DNA from: Bacillus timonensis | GTDB taxonomy: Bacteria > Bacillota > Bacilli > Bacillales > Bacillaceae_L | Length of the DNA stretch: 64,000 bases | NCBI RefSeq assembly: GCF_000285535.1 | Contig: NZ_HE610986.1 | Span: 461,760-525,759, forward strand | Direction of reading: 5' to 3' | In this document: positions 1 to 8,414 of the stretch, piece after piece | Layout of the letters: every line of letters begins with the position of its first letter | How positions within the stretch are numbered: position 1 is the first letter of the stretch | Translations under genes and position numbers: made by a program | The notes under the pieces: model-generated | The model's input: only the letters and a program-made list of their open reading frames with translations | Databases searched by the model: none | Told to the model about the DNA's origin: nothing

Positions 1-795
1 AACAATATACTTCTGAGCAAATAGGAATACGAGAACTGGTGGAATAATCATGACTAGTGTAATCGACATAATTGGTAGAATTTGAAGATCATGAATTCCT
101 TTAAACGCTGCAAGTCCTAGTGCCAATGTATATTTTGATTGATCCTGAAGGTAAATTAATGGACCTAAGTAATCGTTCCATACTAATAAAATATTTAATA
201 CGGCGATTAAGATAAGGGGGGCCTTCATAATCGGTACGAATATTTTAAAGTAAATCTGGAATTCGTTTGCTCCATCAATTCTCGCGGCATTTTCAAGATC
301 CTTTGGTATATTCATAAGGAATTGTCGTAATAAAAAGATATAGTACGCTGATCCAAAAAACGCTGGGACAATTAGTGGCTTTAAAGTGTTAATCCATCCG
401 AACATATTAAACTCCATATATAACGGAATCATTGTTACGTCCCAAGGAATCATCATTGTTGCAAGTAACAAGATAAAAAGTCCATTTTTATATTTGAAAT
501 CATATCTGGCAAAACCGTATGCAACTAAGGAACACGAGATCAACTGTCCTAAAGTGGTCATCACGGTTACGATGACTGAGTTTTTAAAATATGTTCCAAA
601 CGGTTGACTGTTCCATGCATCCATAAAGTTTCCCCATTGCGGTACATCTGGGAAAATTTTTGGTGGAAAGCTAAACACTTCAGCCTCTGTTTTTAACGCA
701 GAAAGGATTACCCACACAAATGGTAGTAAGAAGTAAAGTGAAAATAATCCAAGAAGGCTGTACATGATGATTTTATATTTCTTTGACATTCTCAT
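1..795 (-). CDS. Sugar ABC transporter permease, MalG type (3' end outside window)
   Basis: Inner-membrane permease of a family-1 carbohydrate ABC importer. The reading frame opens with ATG at 795 in an ATGA overlap with the stop of the upstream permease, so the two are translationally coupled. It is still open at base 1, giving about 265 of the usual 275-280 residues; the C-terminus is missing. The visible protein is strongly hydrophobic and carries the EAA-type loop (ENAARIDGANEFQIYFKIFVP) typical of permeases that dock on the ATPase. Restricted sugar specificity cannot be read from sequence. No ATPase is in the window, so it lies downstream or the system uses a shared MsmX-type ATPase. Confidence 0.9.
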   Translation of the reverse strand, partial: MRMSKKYKIIMYSLLGLFSLYFLLPFVWVILSALKTEAEVFSFPPKIFPDVPQWGNFMDAWNSQPFGTYFKNSVIVTVMTTLGQLISCSLVAYGFARYDFKYKNGLFILLLATMMIPWDVTMIPLYMEFNMFGWINTLKPLIVPAFFGSAYYIFLLRQFLMNIPKDLENAARIDGANEFQIYFKIFVPIMKAPLILIAVLNILLVWNDYLGPLIYLQDQSKYTLALGLAAFKGIHDLQILPIMSITLVMIIPPVLVFLFAQKYIV

Positions 796-1724
796 TTTTT
801 CTTCTTCCCTTCTTTTTTCACTTCATTTTCGTAAAATACCCATGTGGATGATGATTTAAAAATTAACATCGTTAAGATTAAAATGACGATGAACATAAAC
901 CATGCGTTTGCACTTGCATACCCTAATTCATGATGTTTGAAGGCATTGTTATACACATAAAGTCCGTAGAAATAGGTTGATTTTAATGGACCTCCACCGG
1001 TTAAAAGTAAAACAAGTGTTAACTGTTGTAGTGCCGCAATTACCGATGTAATTACGTTGAATAAAATGGTTGGCGTAATACTTGGGATTGTAATGCTGAA
1101 AAACTGACGAAACGGGCCCGCCCCATCGATAGCTGCAGCTTCATATAATTCAGGTGGGATTCCTTTTATATCTGTATAAAAGATTAGCATCATCGTTCCG
1201 ACACCCCAGGCACTCGCAATTACGATTGTCAGGATTGCCCACTTTGGATCAACAAGCCATCTTGGTCCTTCAATGCCAACTAATGAAAGTAAGTAGTTTA
1301 AAATTCCGTACTCAGAGTTAAAAATCCAGCCCCAAATTATTGAAATCGCAACTCCGGAAACAACGGCAGGTAAATAGAAAATGGTACGGAAAATTTTAAT
1401 TCCTCTTAATGGTTGAGTAATGAGGAGTGCTAGAATTAGAGCGATTACTAAGTTTAACGGTACAAAAATCGCGGCAAATTTAAGTGTAATAGTTAAAGAC
1501 TTATAGAATTGTGGGTCGTCCGTAAACATCGTTTTATAGTTTTCGATTCCCACAAAGCTTGGTGCACTTGTAATTGGCCAATCAAAAAAGCTCATGATTA
1601 ATGAAAAAGCTAATGGGCCAAGAGTGAACACCAAAAATCCGATGATCCACGGTAAAATAAATAAATAGGGTACTTTCCTACTTACTAGCTGATAGCTATT
1701 CGCTTTCTTCGTTATATTTAACAT
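792..1724 (-). CDS. Sugar ABC transporter permease, MalF type
   Basis: Second permease of the carbohydrate importer, 310 residues with about six membrane segments. The EAA loop (YEAAAIDGAGPFRQFFSI) lies around residues 195-212, which is diagnostic for binding-protein-dependent permeases. It starts with ATG at 1724, 77 bases downstream of the binding-protein gene, and overlaps the next permease by 4 bases. The basic C-terminal tail (KKEGKKKK) is cytoplasmic. Family assignment is secure; the substrate is unknown. Confidence 0.93.
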   Translation of the reverse strand: MLNITKKANSYQLVSRKVPYLFILPWIIGFLVFTLGPLAFSLIMSFFDWPITSAPSFVGIENYKTMFTDDPQFYKSLTITLKFAAIFVPLNLVIALILALLITQPLRGIKIFRTIFYLPAVVSGVAISIIWGWIFNSEYGILNYLLSLVGIEGPRWLVDPKWAILTIVIASAWGVGTMMLIFYTDIKGIPPELYEAAAIDGAGPFRQFFSITIPSITPTILFNVITSVIAALQQLTLVLLLTGGGPLKSTYFYGLYVYNNAFKHHELGYASANAWFMFIVILILTMLIFKSSSTWVFYENEVKKEGKKKK

Positions 1725-1757
1725 AAGATGACCCCTTAAATCAGAATAAGAAAATAG

Positions 1758-1792
1758 GGTAAAGCACTTTAACTAACGAAAAGTGCCTTACC
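1758..1792 (-). terminator. Stem-loop between binding-protein and permease genes
   Basis: GGTAAAGCACTTT (1758-1770) pairs with AAAAGTGCCTTACC (1779-1792) around a loop of about 8 bases. No long T tract follows on the minus strand. Such hairpins after the binding-protein gene often act as partial terminators or RNA-stabilising elements that raise binding protein over permease; that role is inferred. Confidence 0.6.
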
Positions 1793-1801
1793 ATAGGATT
1801 T

Positions 1802-3043
1802 TTACTCAGCAGCACTCTTTAATGCTTCTTTTGGATTCATTTGTGTGCTTGGGTTAAAAATAGACTCAAATACATAGTTTAGATTGTCTGAAACTTGGCT
1901 CCAGTCATCCACGATAAAGGAAGCAGGAGTGTAACCTTCACTCTTTTCTAGCATGGAATAGAACACACTCTTAATTTCATCTTCCTGAAGCTTTTCGCTT
2001 TCAACTACAGATTTTAGAACCGGTAGTTCGAAATCGATTCTCGCTTTGTTTGCTTCTTCACCCGTCCAGAATTTAATGAACTCAAATGCTTCGTCTTTAT
2101 GCTTAGAATCTTTCGAAATTGAAATTCCAGACGAACTTAAAATACTTACACTTTGTCCACCCTTAAACTTCGGTAATTCCACTACACCGTAGTCAATTCC
2201 AGCTTCTTTTAATGGAGCTAGACCCCATGCGCCATATACAAACATGGCAACTTTACCAGATTTCATTTCAGTTGCCCCAGAACCCTCAGTAGTGATAGCG
2301 TAGCCATCCTTCGCCATGTTCTGGAACATATCAAATACTTCAATTGATTCCTTTGAATCAAGATTGCCTTTTAAATTACCTTCTTCATCAACGTAAGAAG
2401 CATTATTCCCCCATAAGAACATTTCAAAATCATATGGGTCAGGCTTTCCTGAAAAAGCAAATCCAGATACTTTCGTTTCTTTGTTTGTCAGTTTCTTAGC
2501 TGTTTCTTGAAGATCTTCCCAGGTCCAGCCTGCTTTTGGATAGTCAACACCCGCTTCATCAAACAAAGCTTTGTTGTAGTAAACAACATGTGTTGTGTAT
2601 CCAACTGGTAATCCTAGGATTTGACCATCTGCTGAGTTATAATTCCAGAGAGTTTCATAGAAATTATCTTTGAACTCAGCCCCTTCTTTTTCCATATAAG
2701 AATCAAGTGGCTCTAATGCGTCCTTGTATGTTGGATAATTCCACATATACATAATGTCCGGAGCATCCTTTGCACCCATACCCGCTGTAATTTTCGTATC
2801 ATATTCACTTCCGTAAGCCTCTAAAACTACTTCGATATTCTCGTGAGATTCATTGAATTTATCAATCATTTTCTGCTGTAAGCCAACATCATCACCGACA
2901 TCCCAGGTTGCAAAGCGAAGTTTCACTTTACCATCTTTCGTAGTGTCGTCACCGCTTTCACTAGATGTCGAGCTACAGCCTGCTAAAAGTAACATTGCTG
3001 CGATGAATAATAAGAAAATAGATTTACATTTTACTAGCTTCAT
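1802..3043 (-). CDS. Extracellular sugar-binding lipoprotein, SBP family 1
   Basis: Solute receptor of the importer, 413 residues, tethered outside the membrane. The N-terminus is a lipoprotein signal: basic start, hydrophobic stretch, then lipobox LAGC with Cys23. The body has the family-1 binding-protein pattern, including GLPVGYTTHVVYYNKALFDEAG and SGKVAMFVYGAWG. It is the first gene of the operon (binding protein, permease, permease). A repeated TTTACTAAA motif lies in the 5' region and could be the operator of a LacI-type repressor not seen nearby. Ligand unknown. Confidence 0.93.
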   Translation of the reverse strand: MKLVKCKSIFLLFIAAMLLLAGCSSTSSESGDDTTKDGKVKLRFATWDVGDDVGLQQKMIDKFNESHENIEVVLEAYGSEYDTKITAGMGAKDAPDIMYMWNYPTYKDALEPLDSYMEKEGAEFKDNFYETLWNYNSADGQILGLPVGYTTHVVYYNKALFDEAGVDYPKAGWTWEDLQETAKKLTNKETKVSGFAFSGKPDPYDFEMFLWGNNASYVDEEGNLKGNLDSKESIEVFDMFQNMAKDGYAITTEGSGATEMKSGKVAMFVYGAWGLAPLKEAGIDYGVVELPKFKGGQSVSILSSSGISISKDSKHKDEAFEFIKFWTGEEANKARIDFELPVLKSVVESEKLQEDEIKSVFYSMLEKSEGYTPASFIVDDWSQVSDNLNYVFESIFNPSTQMNPKEALKSAAE

Positions 3044-3086
3044 AATTGACCTCCTTTTTATATGACATCCTCATTATATTCTGAGT

Positions 3087-3262
3087 TTTACTAAATGTAA
3101 ACGTTTTATTATTATTTTTACTAAATATTTTCGTGGTATTTATTTGGTTATTACGTTGTGTTTGGTAAGGTTTTACATGTTTTACATACGTTTAGTAAAT
3201 TGTAAGATAAAGGTTTCCGTTAAAGGTAAAAAGTGTATAGTTACTTATTAGTTTTAGTAAAA
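3087..3262. promoter_or_regulatory. Four TTTACTAAA / TTTAGTAAA motifs upstream of the sugar ABC operon
   Basis: TTTACTAAAT occurs at about 3087-3096 and 3117-3126, and the reverse-oriented TTTAGTAAA at 3191-3199 and about 3253-3261. The copy at 3181-3199 extends to an imperfect dyad with TTTAC and GTAAA ends and a central CG, as LacI-family operators often have. The surroundings are AT-rich, so chance contributes; the operator role is inference. Confidence 0.35.
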
Positions 3263-3356
3263 TGATTTATTACGTGGTTGGGACGGACAGGTTCGCGGGC
3301 GATGAATCTGCCTCTATGCTATACTAGTTTCCATATTGTATTTCGGAGGGGTTTCT

Positions 3357-4496
3357 TTGAATTCGATGGTGAATTTATATAAAACGATTACTCTTAAACA
3401 TAAAATATTTTACATATTTATTTTCCTTTGTTTTGTGGCCAGTATTGTGTTTGTCCATAACAATTATTCCTTTTATGAACGTTCGATAGCAAAGGTTATT
3501 GAGGTAGAGCTAGAAGATGAGACGGAAATGATGGATGGATTTGAAAACAAAGATTCTTTGTTCAAACAACACATCATTGCGGAAATAAAAAATGGAAAGG
3601 AAAAAGGAAACCAAATTCATTTAGTTAATGAATACTCAACCTCAAAAGCATATGATTATGAATTTCATGTTGGGAATGAATTGTTTGTTACCATTGATGC
3701 AAATAACGAGGGGAACACAAATTTAACCGGAACGATCCTAGAGGTCAAACGTGATACATTTTTAATGATGGTCGCATGGATCTTTATTTTCATATTACTT
3801 TTGGTTGGTAAAAAACAAGGGCTATTTTCTATATTCACGCTTGTAATCAACGCTGTCATTTTATCGTATGCACTTGATCTTTATTTAAACAAACCAGACC
3901 GGAGTCTATTATTGATATGTAGTATTGGGATTATTCTGTTCACAGTTATTTCTTTGTTACTCGTTAATGGTCTAAACGAAAAAACATATTCCGCCATTAT
4001 TGCGACCCTACTGGGAACATTCGTTTCACTAGCCGCTGCCTATCTTGTTATCACGATAACTTCTGGAAATGGTCTGAGGTATGAAGAACTGCAATTTATT
4101 ACAAGACCATATAAAACAGTATTTATGGCTGGCTTATTTATAGGTTCCTTAGGGGCGGTAATGGATGTAGCCATCACAATGTCCTCTACAATCTTTGGGT
4201 TGTATGAAAAAAATAACAACATCCCCGTCAAAGCGCTTGTAAAGTCGGGGATGGAGGTGGGCCGAGATATCATGGGAACGATGACAAATATTTTGTTTTT
4301 CGCCTATATTAGTGGCTCTATCCCATTATTAATACTGTATTTTAAAAATGCTTCTCCTCTTGGCTTTACTCTTAACATGAATCTGTCCCTGGAATTAGCT
4401 CGTGCACTAGCAGGTGGGATTGGAATTGCCTTAACAATTCCAATAGGTCTATACACGACAATCTTTTTTGTGAACAGAAAGAAGGCAAGAGTATGA
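3357..4496 (+). CDS. YibE/YibF family membrane protein, YibE-like
   Basis: Integral membrane protein of the YibE/F family, about 379 residues from TTG at 3357. That start has GGAGGGG about 6 bases upstream; a frame opening at 3336 or the ATG at 3366 fits the ribosome site less well. An N-terminal membrane segment is followed by an extracytoplasmic region of about 90 residues, then seven or more helices. The segment GSLGAVMDVAITMSSTI and the following GRDIMGTMTN are characteristic of the family. A putative extended -10 (TGCTATACT) lies near 3317. It overlaps the next gene by ATGA. Function of the family is not established. Confidence 0.85.
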   Translation: MNSMVNLYKTITLKHKIFYIFIFLCFVASIVFVHNNYSFYERSIAKVIEVELEDETEMMDGFENKDSLFKQHIIAEIKNGKEKGNQIHLVNEYSTSKAYDYEFHVGNELFVTIDANNEGNTNLTGTILEVKRDTFLMMVAWIFIFILLLVGKKQGLFSIFTLVINAVILSYALDLYLNKPDRSLLLICSIGIILFTVISLLLVNGLNEKTYSAIIATLLGTFVSLAAAYLVITITSGNGLRYEELQFITRPYKTVFMAGLFIGSLGAVMDVAITMSSTIFGLYEKNNNIPVKALVKSGMEVGRDIMGTMTNILFFAYISGSIPLLILYFKNASPLGFTLNMNLSLELARALAGGIGIALTIPIGLYTTIFFVNRKKARV

Positions 4497-5416
4497 ATAC
4501 ATTAGTTGTTCTCGCAGCCATTTTATTTATCCTGATGACTCTTATCGGTGGAAAAAAAGGAGTACGGTCATTTTTGGCATTATTCTTCAACTTTGGTGTG
4601 CTTCTTATTACGGTTATTTTTATGAATGATCAGAATCTAAATCCAATATACTTAACCCTGTTTGCCTGTGTTGCGATAAGTGGCATTAATCTTTTTTATA
4701 TAAATGAAGTGAATAGTAAAACAAAAACAGCTTTCATTTCGACGATTATTACAACCGTAATATTACTCTTATTTATTATCGTGGTCACGGACAAGGCTAT
4801 GATTCAAGGATTTGGGGAAGAAGAAATAGAGGAGCTTGGTATGTTCTCCCTTTATATCGGTGTTGACTTCGTTAAAATTGGGGCTTCCGTCATCATTATG
4901 AGTACGATTGGAGCTATTACGGATGCAGCAATTGCAATCTCCTCGCCAATGCGTGAAATCCATTACCACAATCCAAATCTAAGTCGGAAAGAGTTATTCG
5001 CTTCGGGGTTAAGCATCGGAAGGGATATCCTTGGAACAAGCGCAAACACGTTATTTTTTGCCTTCTTTGGCGGATATCTCGCCCTGTTCATATGGTTTAA
5101 GGATTTATCATATTCAATGGGGGAGGTCGTGAACTCAAAGATTTTTAGTGCCGAAATGATTACAATTCTTATCTCAGGAATTAGTGTTACTCTCGTTATT
5201 CCCATTACCGCCTGGATTACGGCCTATATGTTCGTAAAAAAGGATAAGGGGATTTTAGGGACAGGTCCATCTTCCAAATTGAAGCAATGGACCTTTGTCT
5301 CCTACTTCTTATTCGTTAGAAACGTATCCAGTTTTTTAATGACGTCACTGCTAATATGTGATTCTACTTTCTTCACTTCCTCCTCTATCTCCTCATCTTT
5401 TACATGGATTAAATGA
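4493..5416 (+). CDS. YibE/YibF family membrane protein, YibF-like, with a repeat-derived C-terminal tail
   Basis: Partner of the preceding gene; ATGA overlap indicates coupled translation. About 250 residues are family-like, including TIGAITDAAIAISSPM and SIGRDILGTSAN. After the last helix (about 5235) the frame runs into a GGGACAGGT hairpin element (5257-5302) and then antisense through the 3' part of mntR, adding about 55 residues without family resemblance (start GTGPSSKLKQW). Adding one A to the six-A run at 5236-5241 would give a natural end VKKG-stop just before the element. So either the true stop was lost by element insertion or one base is missing here. The natural end is probably near 5247. 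Confidence 0.75.
   Translation: MNTLVVLAAILFILMTLIGGKKGVRSFLALFFNFGVLLITVIFMNDQNLNPIYLTLFACVAISGINLFYINEVNSKTKTAFISTIITTVILLLFIIVVTDKAMIQGFGEEEIEELGMFSLYIGVDFVKIGASVIIMSTIGAITDAAIAISSPMREIHYHNPNLSRKELFASGLSIGRDILGTSANTLFFAFFGGYLALFIWFKDLSYSMGEVVNSKIFSAEMITILISGISVTLVIPITAWITAYMFVKKDKGILGTGPSSKLKQWTFVSYFLFVRNVSSFLMTSLLICDSTFFTSSSISSSFTWIK
5257..5302 (+). repeat. GGGACAGGT hairpin element, copy a
   Basis: GGGACAGGTCCAT at 5258-5270 is an imperfect inverted repeat of ATGGACCTTTGTCTCC at 5287-5302. It resembles copy b at 5863-5900 (opposite orientation) and copy c at 59620-59672. It abuts the stop codon of mntR and interrupts the 3' end of the YibF-like frame. It looks like a REP-type palindrome of the kind moved by RAYT (IS200-like) transposases in bacilli; that link is inferred. 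Confidence 0.7.
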
Positions 5417-5667
5417 AAGAAACGAGTGAGGACTTCATGATTTAATGCCAATTGCGTTGCTAACCTCTCACCTTTTTCTGTAAGTGTAAGAATCCCGTAA
5501 CGCTGAAATTCAATAAGGCCCTCTTCTTTTAACTTCTTTGCCATTTTTGATACAGAGGGAACGGAAACATTCAATGACTTCGCTAATTGAGATACACGGG
5601 TGTAACCTTCTTCGTTTAAATTTACATATACTTCTAAAAGATATTTTTCCTGCTTAGCGGACATCAC
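5302..5667 (-). CDS. mntR: Manganese-responsive DtxR/MntR-type transcriptional regulator
   Basis: DNA-binding metalloregulator of 121 residues. The winged helix occupies about residues 5-65 (recognition region LAKSLNVSVPSVSKMAKKL). The dimerisation and metal site follows: NHEVLTRFFHLI and EEVKKVESHISSDVI supply the His/Glu ligands of MntR-type proteins. It lacks the C-terminal SH3-like domain of DtxR, as MntR does. GTG at 5667 and ATG at 5664 are both possible starts. Its place downstream of an mnt-type importer with MntR-like boxes makes Mn(II)-dependent repression the best role. The stop codon abuts a repeat, so the last residues may not be ancestral. Confidence 0.85.
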   Translation of the reverse strand: MMSAKQEKYLLEVYVNLNEEGYTRVSQLAKSLNVSVPSVSKMAKKLKEEGLIEFQRYGILTLTEKGERLATQLALNHEVLTRFFHLIHVKDEEIEEEVKKVESHISSDVIKKLDTFLTNKK

Positions 5668-5686
5668 GTTTCAACACCACCTTTAG

Positions 5687-5824
5687 TCAATCGTCTGATT
5701 CCAAATAATCGATAGAACAACTACCTATAATTTGTTGAAAGTCGTCTTTATCAATTATTCCTAACGCTTTTAAAATAATGGAGTATTTTAGTATTTTTGA
5801 GTTGATTCTTGAACTTCTTTGCAT
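5687..5824 (-). CDS. Small ORF of 45 residues between mntD and mntR, unknown function
   Basis: ATG at 5824 is preceded by AAAGGATGGTGG, a good ribosome site. The frame encodes 45 residues (start MQRSSRINSKILKYS, end YLESDD) and stops at 5687, 20 bases before mntR. The basic N-terminus, hydrophobic middle (IILKALGII) and acidic end suggest one short amphipathic helix. It shows a loose likeness to small Fur-regulated peptides of bacilli, too weak to name. Its place in a metal-regulated operon is the most informative clue. Confidence 0.5.
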   Translation of the reverse strand: MQRSSRINSKILKYSIILKALGIIDKDDFQQIIGSCSIDYLESDD

Positions 5825-5862
5825 GTTCCACCATCCTTTCTGAATATATGTTTCAGGTCAGG

Positions 5863-5909
5863 CTATCGTCCAAATTGGGACGATGGCCCTGTCCCTCTGT
5901 CCCTTGCAG
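5863..5909 (-). repeat. GGGACAGGGCC hairpin element, copy b, inside the 3' end of mntD
   Basis: ATCGTCC (5865-5871) pairs with GGGACGAT (5877-5884), followed by GGCCCTGTCCCTCTGTCCC. On the minus strand it reads GGGACAGGGCCATC, as in copy a, but in the opposite orientation, so copies a and b form an inverted pair around mntR. It encodes the last residues of MntD (GTGPSSQFGR), a peptide start shared with the tail of the YibF-like protein. Confidence 0.7.
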
Positions 5910-6765
5910 GGCGTATCCAATTTGAAAGAAGACCGTGTCTCGGTGAGATGAAAAAGCTTATTAAAAAGATGATTCCTGTGGAAAAAGCCATTGAGCCAGA
6001 GATGGATGAATCAATCCACAGTGCAAAATAATAACCAAGTACAGCTGAAAACACTCCAAATCCCGCACTTAGAAAAAGCATCACTAGAAGTTTGTCAGTC
6101 CAGAGGTAGGCAGCTGCTGCAGGAGCAATAAGCATGGCAACCACCATAATGGCACCAACCGCATCAAATGAAGCAACTGTTGTAACCGATACAAGCGTCA
6201 TGAATAAATAATGCAACCCAACTACTGGAATTCCGATACTTGCTGCTAGCGCTGAATCAAAAGTAGTTAGTTTCCACTCCTTATAAAAGAGACCGATTAC
6301 CACAATGACTATGAATAATACAATAAGTAGCATGAGTGTAGCTAAAGGGATATTACCAAGCACGGGAACGGCCACCGTATTCCAAGGAACAAATGAAATT
6401 TCTCCCATTAATGCATGTTGAACGTCTAGATGGGCATTTCCTACTTTTGTCGCAATCAGAATAACTCCGATAGCAAAAAGGGTTGTAAATACCAATCCAA
6501 TGGAGGCATCCTGCCCAACTCCTCTTGAATGAAACCACTGAACAAAATATGTTGTTAAAATACCAGCGACAGCAGCACCAATTACCATGTGTATTCCACT
6601 TAAGCTATGGGTAAGTAGGTAAGCTACGACAATACCAAGTAGGACAGTATGGCTAATGGCATCTGCCATCATTGCCATTTTCCGGAGAATTAAGAATACC
6701 CCCACAATCCCACAAGAGATACCGACTAGGGACGCTGTAAGGAGGATCCACGCTGTATAAGTCAT
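5863..6765 (-). CDS. mntD: Manganese ABC transporter permease, second subunit
   Basis: Family-3 metal ABC permease of 300 residues with about eight membrane segments. Typical elements are RKMAMMADAISHTVLLGIV near the N-terminus and VGAIMVVAMLIAPAAAAYLW around residues 200-220. The ATG start at 6765 overlaps the stop of mntC by 4 bases. The last 20 or so residues (RPARDRGTGPSSQFGR) come from a hairpin repeat at the 3' end and replace the usual basic tail; the transport core is intact. Mn(II) is preferred over Zn(II) because of the MntR-type regulator and operators, not from the permease itself. Confidence 0.88.
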   Translation of the reverse strand: MTYTAWILLTASLVGISCGIVGVFLILRKMAMMADAISHTVLLGIVVAYLLTHSLSGIHMVIGAAVAGILTTYFVQWFHSRGVGQDASIGLVFTTLFAIGVILIATKVGNAHLDVQHALMGEISFVPWNTVAVPVLGNIPLATLMLLIVLFIVIVVIGLFYKEWKLTTFDSALAASIGIPVVGLHYLFMTLVSVTTVASFDAVGAIMVVAMLIAPAAAAYLWTDKLLVMLFLSAGFGVFSAVLGYYFALWIDSSISGSMAFSTGIIFLISFFISPRHGLLSNWIRPARDRGTGPSSQFGR

Positions 6766-7675
6766 TGATTTCCCTCCTTTAAATAGGAATTAGAAATCGA
6801 CAAGTTTTGTACTTCCTTCTTTTTATCTCGTAGCATGATATGTTCAATGACCAATCCTTTTTTTATCCCAAAAAACAAGGATAATAGAAAAATAGTACCT
6901 GAGGTTACGACAATAAATGGACCTGTTGGCAAGCTGACACCTAATGCACTTATCGTTGTTCCAACAGCACCCGAGATTCCTCCGAAAATTCCTGCTAACC
7001 ACATCATGGTTTTAAAGGAATGCGTCCAGTATCGTGCACTGACAGGAGGAATGATAAGTAGTGCGGACATTAGAATCACACCTACAGCCTGTATTCCCAC
7101 AACAACCGTAAGAACTAGCAACATTAAATAAATGAAATTCATTCCTTTTATCGATAGTTTCAGACCCTTTGCAAAATCAGGGTCAAAGAGGAATAGCTTC
7201 CATTCTTTAAAGCCGATAACAACAATCAAAATCACAGCTACTGCAAGGACAGACATTGTCATAACATCGGAAGAAACCATTGAGGCTGCCTGCCCAAATA
7301 TAAAATGATTCAACCCTGCTTGATTGCCTTCACTACTCTGATTGACAAGCGTAAGCAGGACAATTCCTCCACCGAAAAATACCGCTAGTATCATCCCCAT
7401 TGCTGTATCTTCAGTTATCCGAGTATTTGATTTGATAAACATAATACATAATGCTCCAACTAAAGCACTAAAAGCAGCACCTATAATTAATACATGCAAA
7501 TCCTTCACTTGGAAGAGTAGAAACGCTACCACAACACCAGGAAGAGCTGCATGTGAGAGAGCATCACTCATGAGACTTTGTTTTTCCAATAAGCCAAGCA
7601 ACCCACCAAACCAGCAGCGATTCCTAGGAGCAGTGTGCTAAACAGTACCCATTGAAAGTTACTTGAGAGTAGCAT
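6762..7675 (-). pseudogene. mntC: Manganese ABC transporter permease, first subunit, frameshifted in an A run
   Basis: The protein starts at ATG 7675, inside the 3' end of the ATPase gene, with GGGGGGAG upstream. It reads MLLSSNFQWVLFSTLLLGI to GCLAYW, then hits a stop after KNKVS. The rest (KQSLMSDALSHAALPGVV onward) is in the next frame from about 7586 to 6762. Restoring one A to the five-A run (complement of 7581-7585) rejoins them as LAYWKKQSLMSDALSH and makes the gene 915 bases, 304 residues, the normal size. A TTG at 7601 can be read as a start for the larger fragment but would lose the first membrane segment. Sequencing error, mutation or -1 slippage are all possible. Confidence 0.8.
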
Positions 7676-8414
7676 CGACAAGGCCGCTCCCCCCTTTTAA
7701 CCAACGAACAGCTCCACCGTAAGCTTTTTCAATATTAGTTGTTGTGAAGGTTGAAGGAACATCCCCATGTGCGATAACCGTTCGATTTAAAAATAAAACT
7801 TGATCAAAATAGTCTTCCACCGTTTGTAAGTCATGGTGAACAACGAGTACGGTTCTTCCTTCGTTTTTTAACTCTTTCAAAATGGTCATGATGGCTTTCT
7901 CTGTAGCAGCATCGACACCTGCAAGTGGTTCATCCATGAAGTACAAATCAGCATCTTGAATCAATGCTCTTGCTAAGAATACCCGTTGTTGCTGCCCACC
8001 CGACAATTCACTAATCTGTCGGTTCGCATAATCAGCCATCCCCACTTTATCCAAAGCCTCAAGGGCCTTTTCTTTATGACGTTTATTTGGCCATTTCACC
8101 CAACCTATTTGTCCGTACATTCCCATCATGACAACATCTAATGCATCTGTAGGAAAGTCCCAATCCACAGATCCCCGTTGTGGTACGTAACCTACCTTTG
8201 CTTTTACCTTTTTTAAAGATGTACCGAAGAAAGAAGCTGTACCTGATAAACGAGGATGAAGTTCCAACAATACCTTGATTAAGGTTGATTTCCCAGCACC
8301 ATTTGGTCCAACGATACTAGTAAGTGACCCCTGCTTGATTAAAAATGATACATCATGTAGCACTGTATTTTTACGATAAGCTGCACTAAGCCCATCCACA
8401 TGAAGAACATCCAT
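7659..8414 (-). CDS. mntB: Manganese ABC transporter ATP-binding protein
   Basis: ATPase of the metal importer, 251 residues, cytoplasmic. Visible motifs are Walker A (GPNGAGKST, about residue 37), Q-loop (YVPQRGSVDWDFP, a form common in metal-import ATPases), signature LSGGQQQR, Walker B (DLYFMDEP) and the switch His (VVHHDL). It begins at ATG 8414, overlapping the stop of the binding-protein gene by one base, and its 3' end overlaps the mntC start by 17 bases. Confidence 0.92.
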   Translation of the reverse strand: MDVLHVDGLSAAYRKNTVLHDVSFLIKQGSLTSIVGPNGAGKSTLIKVLLELHPRLSGTASFFGTSLKKVKAKVGYVPQRGSVDWDFPTDALDVVMMGMYGQIGWVKWPNKRHKEKALEALDKVGMADYANRQISELSGGQQQRVFLARALIQDADLYFMDEPLAGVDAATEKAIMTILKELKNEGRTVLVVHHDLQTVEDYFDQVLFLNRTVIAHGDVPSTFTTTNIEKAYGGAVRWLKGGSGLVDATLK

